From positions 13,361 to 20,932 of the forward strand of contig DITO01000027.1 in the NCBI GenBank assembly GCA_002422065.1: DNA of 7,572 bases. Direction: 5' to 3'. Each line of letters begins with the position of its first letter. Position 1 is the stretch's first letter. Both the position numbers and the translations under genes were made by a program. The notes under the pieces were generated by a model. It searched no databases. It was not told the DNA's origin and saw only the letters and a list, made by a program, of their open reading frames with translations. Source of the DNA: Erysipelotrichaceae bacterium UBA6182 (GTDB taxonomy: Bacteria > Bacillota_I > Bacilli_A > Erysipelotrichales > Erysipelotrichaceae). Of this stretch, positions 1 to 6,490 are shown one piece after another.

Positions 1-113
1 AAATTTTCAGTTAATAAAGCATCCAACTCCAAAATCATCTTTTCGATGATGTTTGCGTTGTTATGAACATACAAGACAACAGATACATAGTTTTTTTCTT
101 TTTGTTGATACAT
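1..113 (-). CDS. Family 2 glycosyltransferase, N-terminal fragment (runs off the window)
   Basis: Reading the minus strand from ATG at 113 gives 37 uninterrupted codons up to the window edge. After a short polar leader (MYQQKEKN) comes YVSVVLYVHNNANIIEKM, which has the pattern of the first beta strand and nucleotide-binding turn of a GT-A glycosyltransferase. The usual P-x-YNE is replaced by Y-V-HNN. A ribosome site (GGAG, complement of 120-123) lies 6 nt upstream. It starts against the stop codon of the FAD oxidoreductase gene (123-125), so this is the fifth gene of the minus-strand operon. It probably transfers a sugar made or modified by the preceding genes, but the acceptor and the DxD motif lie outside the window. 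The family call rests on fold pattern and context only. Confidence 0.72.
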   Translation of the reverse strand, partial: MYQQKEKNYVSVVLYVHNNANIIEKMILELDALLTEN

Positions 114-122
114 ACGGTGCTC

Positions 123-1241
123 CTATAAGACATCATCTAAATCATAGATGGTATTGATCTTCCCAGAAAAAACAGTAATGAAACTGGGTTCTTGTGAATA
201 CTGGCGAATAATGGTTGGACGCGAATCATCAATCTCTGTCGTTTTCAAGATAGGCTTGATCGTAAATAAAGACTCAACATACTCAATATCGATATCTTCT
301 TTGAGATACTTCTTGGCAAGGTTATACATCTTTGGCCATGCGCTTATGGGTTTGCATGGACAAGTATTGCAGTTCAAGACTTGTTTAGGTGTGCATCCTG
401 TGCAGCCTTTTTGGCAATCAAAGGTCGGTAAAGCATCAAAGGATGTCTTATGTGGCGTAAAGGTAACCGAGGTCAAGGAATGAAGTCCTGTCTTACCAAA
501 CGGCATTAATGAGAAGAATGGTCCATCCATGACCGTGACACCCACATCTTCGAAATTCTTAGTAACATGGCACAAAATGATTTCACAGAGCTCATATTTA
601 ATGTTTAGCTTTTCAAAACCTAACATATCCAAAATCTGGTTTGTGCTCGCATAGGTCGCATTCAACAAATAAGGTGTCGTCACCACATCATCTAATAGTT
701 CAATGTGATAGAGTTTATTTTCATTCTTGAAGCTCTGAATCCGTTGATTAAAACGGACTTCAAATTTCTCGAACTTTTGGCAACGTTCATAAAGCTCTTC
801 GCCAATCAAACGCGCATCAAAGGTATATTCAACCGTGTCGAAAACGCCATCTGTGGTTCCAGGTGTAAAGAAAATCTTTTCGGGAATCCGCTCATTTGGA
901 ATTTTATTATCGATGCAGAATTTCTCGAATTGCTCTCCAGATGTCCATGAGAAATCTTTTGAGATTGCATACACCTTCCGGAATTCATGATTGATGGATT
1001 GATCAAAATCATCCACAAAGCGCTGGAAATAGTCACGTGATTTTACTGCGGTCGAACGACTACGAGGGTAATGATAGCCATTGTGTACACGCGCTTGATT
1101 GATGTACGTTCCTCGCATGAAATGCTTCTCATCGTATTCTATTACCAAAACACTTAGACCCTTTTCTAAGCTCTTTTGTGCGGCATATAAGCCATAGATT
1201 CCTGCACCAATGATGATGCGATCATACTGTTTATTTTTCAT
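123..1241 (-). CDS. FAD-dependent oxidoreductase (DAO type) with a six-cysteine cluster, glycan-cluster subfamily
   Basis: The protein is 372 residues, starting MKNKQYDRII. A Rossmann FAD site is at the N-terminus: GAGIYG at 12-17 after a hydrophobic strand, with E35 ending the second strand, where it would bind the ribose of FAD. The segment around 48-60 (NQARVHNGYHYPR) follows, as I recall it from FAD enzymes sitting in LPS and capsule clusters. Residues 276-296 hold six cysteines in the pattern C-x3-C-x2-C-x7-C-x2-C-x-C (C276, C280, C283, C291, C294, C296), unusual for a D-amino-acid-oxidase-like fold and suggestive of a bound metal or Fe-S centre. There is no signal peptide, so it is probably cytoplasmic. 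The start at 1241 is preferred over an in-frame ATG at 1301 because it has AGGAG 6 nt upstream and places the FAD motif at residue 12; the longer form adds 20 polar residues. It overlaps the isomerase gene by 11 nt, implying translational coupling. It probably oxidises or rearranges a sugar intermediate; the substrate is unknown. Confidence 0.88.
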   Translation of the reverse strand: MKNKQYDRIIIGAGIYGLYAAQKSLEKGLSVLVIEYDEKHFMRGTYINQARVHNGYHYPRSRSTAVKSRDYFQRFVDDFDQSINHEFRKVYAISKDFSWTSGEQFEKFCIDNKIPNERIPEKIFFTPGTTDGVFDTVEYTFDARLIGEELYERCQKFEKFEVRFNQRIQSFKNENKLYHIELLDDVVTTPYLLNATYASTNQILDMLGFEKLNIKYELCEIILCHVTKNFEDVGVTVMDGPFFSLMPFGKTGLHSLTSVTFTPHKTSFDALPTFDCQKGCTGCTPKQVLNCNTCPCKPISAWPKMYNLAKKYLKEDIDIEYVESLFTIKPILKTTEIDDSRPTIIRQYSQEPSFITVFSGKINTIYDLDDVL

Positions 1242-2052
1242 GCAAGACTCCTGCTGTGATTCCCTTCTCTTTGACGTATTCGAGTATTTCAAACAGTTCA
1301 TGTAATTCTAATCCTGATTTCATTTCAATTGAAACATAGCGATCGTAGCCAACAGCGTTTAAACACTTGAGTAACTCTATGTGCAAATCAGAATGGTCCG
1401 ACTTAATCGGAACTAGATATGGTTCACTGATGTGTACGTGTTTAATCCACTGGAAATGCTCTTTATCAATGATATCATGAATCAATTCATTATTCTCGAT
1501 GACGGTTCCCAAATCTAAATTTATACCAAAGTTTGAGTGTTTGATCATTTTTACATACTCAAGTGCATCGAGCGTTGTGTTTATGAAGTTCGTATTATAG
1601 ATTGTTGGGTTGGGTTCCAATGCTATCTGAATATCGTACACTTGCGCTAAATCAGCGAGTTGCCTAAAGAAGATCTTTGAGTTTTCAAATTCTTGATTCG
1701 AATGAACATTGCGAATGCCTGGTGAACCAAATACAAGCGTCCGTACATTCAATCTTGATGCAAAAATCAAACCCTTCGTCAATATATTTAGCACAAACTC
1801 CACATTCTCAATGGATTCAAAAAGTTGGATGTCGAGTTTAAACAGCAATGATTGCATGCTCGCGATTTCGCTGAAATACACCTTGTAATCTTTCAGCCAA
1901 GCATCATATTCTTCTATTGTGGAATCGTATCCATTCGCAAGTGTTCTGAGTGGTGCGATTTCAATCGCAGAAAAACCAATGTCTAACAGTTTTTGATAGA
2001 TATCTTTATCCCATTCAGCTTTCCAAGCGATATTAGAAATCGAAAACTTCAT
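1231..2052 (-). CDS. Sugar-phosphate isomerase/epimerase-like TIM-barrel protein
   Basis: The protein is 273 residues, about the length of a single xylose-isomerase-like TIM barrel (AP endonuclease 2 superfamily). It opens with a beta strand and a GF-x-AIEIAP turn (26-34), followed by SMQS (65-68) and VFGSPG (107-112). The likely divalent-metal ligands are all in place: E146 (ALEPNP), D180 (NLDLGT), H207 (HVHISEP) and E243 (SIEM). Their spacing nearly matches that known for D-psicose 3-epimerase (E150, D183, H209, E244). An isomerase or C3-type epimerase reaction on a free, phosphorylated or nucleotide-linked keto sugar is inferred; the true substrate is not visible. It is cytoplasmic, with no signal peptide. 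The ATG overlaps the TGA of the epimerase gene (ATGA at 2049-2052), with GAGGAA 8 nt upstream. Its last codons hold the ribosome site and start of the FAD oxidoreductase. Confidence 0.87.
   Translation of the reverse strand: MKFSISNIAWKAEWDKDIYQKLLDIGFSAIEIAPLRTLANGYDSTIEEYDAWLKDYKVYFSEIASMQSLLFKLDIQLFESIENVEFVLNILTKGLIFASRLNVRTLVFGSPGIRNVHSNQEFENSKIFFRQLADLAQVYDIQIALEPNPTIYNTNFINTTLDALEYVKMIKHSNFGINLDLGTVIENNELIHDIIDKEHFQWIKHVHISEPYLVPIKSDHSDLHIELLKCLNAVGYDRYVSIEMKSGLELHELFEILEYVKEKGITAGVLHEK
1248..1252 (-). promoter_or_regulatory. Ribosome binding site that fixes the FAD oxidoreductase start
   Basis: The complement reads AGGAG, 6 nt before the ATG at 1241. It lies inside the last codons of the isomerase gene. 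This supports the 372-residue protein rather than the longer in-frame version. Confidence 0.75.
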
Positions 2053-2978
2053 TTCTTATATTCCTCAATATATCGCTTGATGCGATCAAACATTTCTGTT
2101 TTGTTATGTAAGTAGCCATTTGAACCACCCAATACGTCTGAATGGATCGTCTTGAGATCATAGAATTGCTTAAAGCGATCCAAATGATTATCAAAGACTT
2201 GATTGAATAGGTAGTGATACAGTTCCTTGGCTTGTACAGGTTCGGATACAAAATTGACACATGAAATTTTATGTTCTAAACACTTTGTGATGTGTTCTCT
2301 CAACTCACTTAAGTCATAGAACTGAAATATATCATCAGAATCCGTAAACATCAAACTGGATATTCCATATCGTTTTAGACAAGAAACTACATTCTCTTCA
2401 TCACTACCATCCCACACATAATTAATTCCTATTTTTGGATACTTGGATGCAATATAGGCATAATCCTCATGTTTCATCTTATCTTTTAGTGAGTTAAAAA
2501 AAGACTCATTGAATAAAGACGGTACAGGAAACAGGATGTCGTGGATGAAGTTCTTTTTAATACCCTTTCCAAACAAGCCAGGTAAGCGAATAATAAGGTG
2601 ATCTTGGTAATGATTGGCAACCCATTCTTCTAAATACAAACGATTCAAACCGTATGGGTGATGATTGGTTTTGTCAATCAAGCTATCTTCATCCACATTA
2701 ACCGGATTGGGGTAAACATCAATCGTTGAAATCAAGACAAACTGTTTGATTTCAGCTTTAGAAAGTTGACCGATCAATGCTTGAATATCTGCTAAGTCTT
2801 TCTCAGGTTGTTGATTGGCAACCCATTTTTGAGCCTTGACACCAGCACAAATCAATAAATCATACGATTTACCAGCAATCTCAGTGATGTTCTTAGAGTT
2901 GTATAAATCCGTAAACTCATATTGTAAAGCTAAGTTTGAGCCAACAAAACCCGTATAACCGATGAGTGCAGTTCTCAT
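2049..2978 (-). CDS. NAD(P)-binding extended-SDR epimerase/dehydratase-like protein
   Basis: The protein is 309 residues. The N-terminal Rossmann motif is GYTGFVG (G7, G10, G13), followed by an ICAG strand (43-46). The catalytic region holds ISTIDVYP (83-90) with S84/T85, and HPYGLNR (107-113) with Y109. The lysine expected four residues after the tyrosine is Arg (R113). RLPGLFGKG (131-139) matches the strand and loop after the active site in nucleotide-sugar epimerases. Beyond about residue 145 the sequence departs from GalE/RmlB-type enzymes, so its substrate cannot be assigned. By context it acts in the cytoplasm on a nucleotide sugar or a lipid-linked sugar. Its ATG overlaps the TGA of the upstream glycosyltransferase (ATGA at 2975-2978), with AAGGTG 5 nt before the start. 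Confidence is high for the fold and low for the exact reaction. Confidence 0.86.
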   Translation of the reverse strand: MRTALIGYTGFVGSNLALQYEFTDLYNSKNITEIAGKSYDLLICAGVKAQKWVANQQPEKDLADIQALIGQLSKAEIKQFVLISTIDVYPNPVNVDEDSLIDKTNHHPYGLNRLYLEEWVANHYQDHLIIRLPGLFGKGIKKNFIHDILFPVPSLFNESFFNSLKDKMKHEDYAYIASKYPKIGINYVWDGSDEENVVSCLKRYGISSLMFTDSDDIFQFYDLSELREHITKCLEHKISCVNFVSEPVQAKELYHYLFNQVFDNHLDRFKQFYDLKTIHSDVLGGSNGYLHNKTEMFDRIKRYIEEYKK

Positions 2979-3895
2979 TTATTCACCTTCATACTACTTT
3001 CGATGCTTTTCGTAATAATGTAATTTGGACGATGCTTAGACTCTAAATAAGTCTTCCCTACATAATCCGCGATGACAGATAGCATCATAAACTGAATCCA
3101 CATCAACCAAGCCCAGATTAAGTTTACAGTTAAATTTGAAGTTAAAACCAAATAGGTTGTATAAACCATTAAAAATACACCAAATACCACGGTGAAAGTA
3201 CCTACAAACTTTAGTGGTTTATCACTGGATGCTAGGATGTTATGTTTAGCAAGTTTGAGCTTATTTTTTATATTGTACTTAGTTTTACCGGCTGCTCGAT
3301 CGATATCTTCGTAACCGATATGAGTTGTCTTGAACCCTACCCATGACCACAAGGACTTTATATAGCGATTTTGTTCAGAGAAAAGAAGAATCGTGTTCAC
3401 AACCTTACGACTCATCATGCGATACTCTCGTTCATTGATCGGCACCTTCACATCACTGAAGAAGTTGAATGTACGATAGTAAGCTTCAGAAAAAAGGCGG
3501 GTTGCAATACCTTGACTCTTACGTGAGGAGCGATAGGTTCCAACTTGATCGTATCCTTCTTCTTCAATCAATCGCATCATTTCATGCAATAAACTTGGAG
3601 GGTCTTGTAAATCTGCATCCATGACGACAATCAAATCCCCTTTTGCATGTGCTAAGCCTGCCTTCAAGACACCTTCTTTACCAAAGTTACGTGAAAGACT
3701 GATGCCACCTACATGTGTATCACGGTTTGACAAGTCATTAATGATATCAAAGGTTCGGTCTTTACTTCCATCATTTACAAAAAGAATTTCATACTCCCGA
3801 TTTAGTTTTTTTAACTCAGAATTGAGCGCTTGATAAGTCATTTCAAGAACCGCTTCTTCGTTATAACAAGGGATGATTATTGATAAGGAATTCAT
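2975..3895 (-). CDS. Polyprenyl-phosphate glycosyltransferase, DPM1/GtrB-like (family 2)
   Basis: The protein is 306 residues, the usual length for bacterial GtrB/YkcC-type enzymes, which move a hexose from a nucleotide sugar to undecaprenyl phosphate on the inner face of the membrane. The GT-A domain covers about 4-220: IIPCYNEE (7-14), VNDGSKD (40-46), SLSRNFGKE (66-74) and the metal-binding DADLQD (93-98). YRMMSRK (158-164) and AAGKTKYN (201-208) match the acceptor-side motifs RLMSR and GxSKY. Two hydrophobic helices follow (about 230-252 and 259-280), then the HRPNYII tail typical of the family. It is the first gene of the operon, with AGGAGG 4 nt before its ATG. It probably supplies the lipid-linked donor for the downstream enzymes, or uses their product. 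The sugar is unknown. It is a paralogue of the divergent gene at 4018-4962. Confidence 0.93.
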   Translation of the reverse strand: MNSLSIIIPCYNEEAVLEMTYQALNSELKKLNREYEILFVNDGSKDRTFDIINDLSNRDTHVGGISLSRNFGKEGVLKAGLAHAKGDLIVVMDADLQDPPSLLHEMMRLIEEEGYDQVGTYRSSRKSQGIATRLFSEAYYRTFNFFSDVKVPINEREYRMMSRKVVNTILLFSEQNRYIKSLWSWVGFKTTHIGYEDIDRAAGKTKYNIKNKLKLAKHNILASSDKPLKFVGTFTVVFGVFLMVYTTYLVLTSNLTVNLIWAWLMWIQFMMLSVIADYVGKTYLESKHRPNYIITKSIESSMKVNK

Positions 3896-3919
3896 GGATC
3901 CTCCTATTATTCTTATAGT

Positions 3920-3928
3920 ATTTTAGCA
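3920..3928 (-). promoter_or_regulatory. Extended -10 promoter of the five-gene operon
   Basis: The complement reads TGC followed by TAAAAT, an extended -10 element. The predicted start of transcription is near 3913, giving an 18-nt leader that contains the AGGAGG site at 3900-3905. No good -35 hexamer is seen at the expected distance. An inverted repeat overlaps that position. Confidence 0.55.
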
Positions 3929-3931
3929 TAG

Positions 3932-3949
3932 AAAGCACATATCTGCTTT
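3932..3949. repeat. Inverted repeat AAAGCA-N6-TGCTTT, candidate operator
   Basis: Six-base arms at 3932-3937 and 3944-3949 are exact inverted complements around the spacer CATATC. The repeat covers the -35 region of the minus-strand operon promoter, and its right arm ends 29 bp before the -10 element of the plus-strand gene. This is a plausible binding place for a dimeric regulator, but arms of this size can arise by chance in AT-rich DNA. Confidence 0.3.
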
Positions 3950-3977
3950 AAGCATCAAGTTCTTTTTAAAATGTCTA

Positions 3978-3986
3978 TGTTATAAT
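3978..3986 (+). promoter_or_regulatory. Extended -10 promoter of the plus-strand glycosyltransferase
   Basis: TGT directly precedes a perfect TATAAT (3981-3986), with no clear -35 hexamer. Transcription would start near 3993, leaving a leader of about 25 nt. The purine run AAAGGA at 4000-4005 is the only ribosome-site candidate; it lies about 12 nt from the ATG at 4018, longer than usual. Confidence 0.65.
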
Positions 3987-4017
3987 GAGCTGGTAAATTA
4001 AAGGAAATTTAGTTAAT

Positions 4018-4962
4018 ATGAAAACCTTATATCTTGTCGTACCTTGTTATAATGAGGAAGAAGTCTTACCAGAGACAACCAAGAGACTGATTGTTAAATT
4101 CAATAATCTTATTAATGAACAAAGAATCGGCGAGTTGAGCCGTATTGTTTATGTCAATGATGGTTCTAAAGATAAAACATGGACGATTATTGAAGAAATC
4201 GTTCAATCTAGTGCTTTATTTCAAGGTATAAAACTTTCTCGCAATAAGGGTCATCAAAATGCTTTGTTAGCAGGCTTGATGTATGCGAGAAATAAAGCCG
4301 ATATCGTCATATCAATGGATGCGGATCTACAAGATGATATTGATGCGATTGATGCGATGATCGATGCGAATAACAAAGGCTTTGATGTGGTTTATGGCGT
4401 GCGATCCGCTCGTAAAACGGATACATTTTTTAAGAAAACCACAGCTGAGCTTTTCTATAAATTGATGAAGATGTTAGGAGCAGACATCGTTTATAATCAT
4501 GCGGATTATCGTTTGATGAGTAGACGAGCACTTGATGGTCTGAGTGAATTTGATGAAGCCAATTTATTTTTAAGGGGAATCGTGCCTTTGATCGGTTATC
4601 CTTCAACAATCGTTGAGTATGAGCGAAATGAAAGATTTCTTGGAGAATCGAAGTATCCTCTTAAGAAAATGCTTAATTTTGCGTTTGATGGAATCACATC
4701 ATTTACCGTAAAACCTATTCGTATGATTTCAGTTATTGGATTTCTTGTTTTCTCGGTAAGTATTCTAATTATGATGTACTTCTTTTACGCCTATTTTGCT
4801 GGTAAAACCGTAGCGGGTTGGGCAACAACTGTCATTTCGATTTGGGCGTTAGGTGGACTCCAATTATTAGCAATCGGCATCATTGGAGAATACATTGCCA
4901 AGACATATATTGAAACCAAGCAACGTCCAAAGTACATCATCGAAGCCATAATTGGTAAATAA
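4018..4962 (+). CDS. Second polyprenyl-phosphate glycosyltransferase, GtrB/YkcC/CsbB-like
   Basis: The protein is 314 residues with the full DPM1/GtrB pattern: VVPCYNEEE (7-15), VNDGSKDKT (46-54), KLSRNKGHQNA (72-82), DADLQDD (101-107), NHADYRLMSRR (160-170) and FLGESKYP (207-214). Two membrane helices (about 237-260 and 268-293) and the KQRPKYII tail (301-308) close the protein. Enzymes of this family attach glucose or another hexose or HexNAc to undecaprenyl phosphate; a membrane GT-C enzyme then uses the product outside the cell. The motifs are closer to the standard family than those of the divergent paralogue at 2975-3895, so the two probably use different sugars or serve different acceptors. 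It has its own promoter and terminator, so it is a single-gene transcript. A likely user of its product is the membrane protein at 4985-6490, but no sequence feature links the two directly. Confidence 0.94.
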   Translation: MKTLYLVVPCYNEEEVLPETTKRLIVKFNNLINEQRIGELSRIVYVNDGSKDKTWTIIEEIVQSSALFQGIKLSRNKGHQNALLAGLMYARNKADIVISMDADLQDDIDAIDAMIDANNKGFDVVYGVRSARKTDTFFKKTTAELFYKLMKMLGADIVYNHADYRLMSRRALDGLSEFDEANLFLRGIVPLIGYPSTIVEYERNERFLGESKYPLKKMLNFAFDGITSFTVKPIRMISVIGFLVFSVSILIMMYFFYAYFAGKTVAGWATTVISIWALGGLQLLAIGIIGEYIAKTYIETKQRPKYIIEAIIGK

Positions 4963-4986
4963 AATCTGGCTACTCGCCAGATTTTT
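4961..4986. terminator. Bidirectional Rho-independent terminator between convergent genes
   Basis: A perfect 10-bp stem, AAAATCTGGC (4961-4970) and GCCAGATTTT (4976-4985), encloses a 5-base loop TACTC. A-rich sequence on the left and a T run on the right allow it to end transcription in both directions. The stem includes the last two bases of the plus-strand stop codon (4960-4962) and one base of the minus-strand stop codon (4985-4987). Confidence 0.85.
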
Positions 4987-6490
4987 AATAGGATTCTTTC
5001 CAATAAAATATTATTGTCTCATTTTGTGGGATGTTGTGATAAGTTTTGAACGCCTTCATATGATATTCATCTTCAACCTCGATATCCCCTCCATGAATCG
5101 AATAAATGGGGTAGCGAGGCAACCAGATACCATCCTTATACTGATCATAATATTGGGCATAATCTTGAAGTATCGCATTCCTCTCATTCGATATCGATTG
5201 TACGATTGTGTACTTTAGGTACAATGTTCTACCACTACTAAAGATCAATAGAGATGCGATCAAAAGTACTGGATACTTAATTCGAACATTCCAATCTAGT
5301 TTATCCAATATCATCAACAACATAAGCGAAAGATAGAAGAACGAATACACCATAAGTCGATAACCAATAACCGGAGACATCAATAATGAAACACTTGCAA
5401 AAACAGCAATGATCAAAAATGGAGTATATTTAATCGCGCCAAGTTGCACATCGTGAATGATAACATTTAGTATAAGGGCAATCGCGAATACAAGCCAAAA
5501 TACGACATTTAGCCCTGAATAACCATCCGCCATCAATGTTAGCAGACCTAAATCTGGTAATAATCCAACGAAGCGTTGTGAAAATACGAGTGTGATCGAA
5601 AAAGCATACACAGGGATGAAAATCCATTTTTTAATGTCATCGAATTTCTGCCAATTGAAGATCATTAATGTGATACTGAGTAAAAGGATTAGATATTTAT
5701 TTTGATAAAAAGTAAAGAATAAGACATGGGGCATGTTATGGAGAACTTTTCCAATTAAGCTAAGTTCTTGCCACTGCGGCATTTGATCAAGGCGAATCGA
5801 CGAACCAGGGCTGTTCATCCATATTGCATAAGAGACGATAAAAAATAATAGATTTACACTGTGAAATAGAGATAATTTTCGATTGACGAGAACATATTGA
5901 ATGTTTAGAAAGAGATTGAATGTCAAACAAGCAATTGCAATGTTTTCCATTCCAAGAGGTAAGTAAAATGCAGCACCTAATGAGAGAATCCACATTATTA
6001 TAGGAACTGATTTTATTCGTTTAGTAAAAATAATATAATTCACACTAAAATAAATGACCGATAAAAGTAATGGAATCCCATAGTAGATCGAACCTGTGAT
6101 CCAAGTGAAAACTTCCATGCGAATGTTGTCTTTAATCGTAATCACTAGAAGTAAAAATATTATTGAATAAATCAACTTCTGTTTGGGCTTGATGATTGTA
6201 GCACCAAGAATAAAAATAATCGGATACATCAGTGCATTAACAACTTCCCAAAGATTACGGTGCAATATCAAAAGGTGCATAGAAATCAAAGTCATCAGTC
6301 GACCTTCCCAACCATAATACATACCAAATGCAGAGTTTAATATCCCGCTGGACATGGCATTGTTGTGAAACGCCCAATCGTCTCCAGCCAGTGGCGTTTT
6401 CGAAGAGATGGTATAAAACCAAGCAAAAATCAAAAGGGAAAATATGATCAGTGTTTTTTGCTCATTTAATTTATTTATTAGTTTATTCAT
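4985..6490 (-). CDS. Polytopic membrane protein, GT-C-like (DUF6056-type), probable lipid-donor glycosyltransferase
   Basis: The protein is 501 residues with about 12-13 hydrophobic helices (starting near 12-29, 84-101, 105-120, 134-157, 162-180 and 207-225, and continuing to about 404-420) and a soluble tail of about 80 residues. The first loop after helix 1 carries LAGDDWAF (D37, D38) and WEGR (61-64); it would face outward, where GT-C enzymes keep their catalytic Asp. ITGSIYYGIP (131-140), PLGMEN (178-183) and NSPGSSIR (226-233) are further family-like motifs. I recognise the pattern as that of large uncharacterised membrane proteins of glycan clusters (DUF6056 type) from memory, not from a search. 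The inferred role is transfer of a sugar from undecaprenyl phosphate to a wall, capsule or teichoic-acid glycan. The ATG overlaps the upstream TGA (ATGA at 6487-6490), with AAGAGGT about 6 nt before it. It is the last gene of its operon. Confidence 0.8.
   Translation of the reverse strand: MNKLINKLNEQKTLIIFSLLIFAWFYTISSKTPLAGDDWAFHNNAMSSGILNSAFGMYYGWEGRLMTLISMHLLILHRNLWEVVNALMYPIIFILGATIIKPKQKLIYSIIFLLLVITIKDNIRMEVFTWITGSIYYGIPLLLSVIYFSVNYIIFTKRIKSVPIIMWILSLGAAFYLPLGMENIAIACLTFNLFLNIQYVLVNRKLSLFHSVNLLFFIVSYAIWMNSPGSSIRLDQMPQWQELSLIGKVLHNMPHVLFFTFYQNKYLILLLSITLMIFNWQKFDDIKKWIFIPVYAFSITLVFSQRFVGLLPDLGLLTLMADGYSGLNVVFWLVFAIALILNVIIHDVQLGAIKYTPFLIIAVFASVSLLMSPVIGYRLMVYSFFYLSLMLLMILDKLDWNVRIKYPVLLIASLLIFSSGRTLYLKYTIVQSISNERNAILQDYAQYYDQYKDGIWLPRYPIYSIHGGDIEVEDEYHMKAFKTYHNIPQNETIIFYWKESY

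Noticed and set aside
148..483. Plus-strand open frame of 111 codons
   Set aside because: It lies antisense to the FAD oxidoreductase, whose motifs are unmistakable. There is no ribosome site and its product shows no recognisable domain.
1242..1301. 20-codon N-terminal extension of the FAD oxidoreductase
   Set aside because: It would overlap the isomerase gene by 71 nt and add a polar stretch before the FAD strand. The internal ATG at 1241 has AGGAG at the right distance.
2611..2827. Exact 16-bp direct repeat (2611-2626 and 2812-2827) inside the SDR gene
   Set aside because: Both copies encode Trp-Val-Ala-Asn in the same frame, 201 bp apart, in places that differ structurally. It looks like chance codon reuse, not a mobile or regulatory repeat.
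4339..4368. Short GATGCG-rich tandem pattern in the plus-strand glycosyltransferase
   Set aside because: It encodes Ile-Asp-Ala repeats in the acidic helix after DADLQD, a normal composition for this family. It is too short to be a functional DNA repeat.
2049..6490. Possibility that TGA codes for tryptophan (Mollicute code)
   Set aside because: TGA forms the natural ends of three proteins at ATGA overlaps with properly placed downstream starts, and the encoded domains are complete without readthrough.
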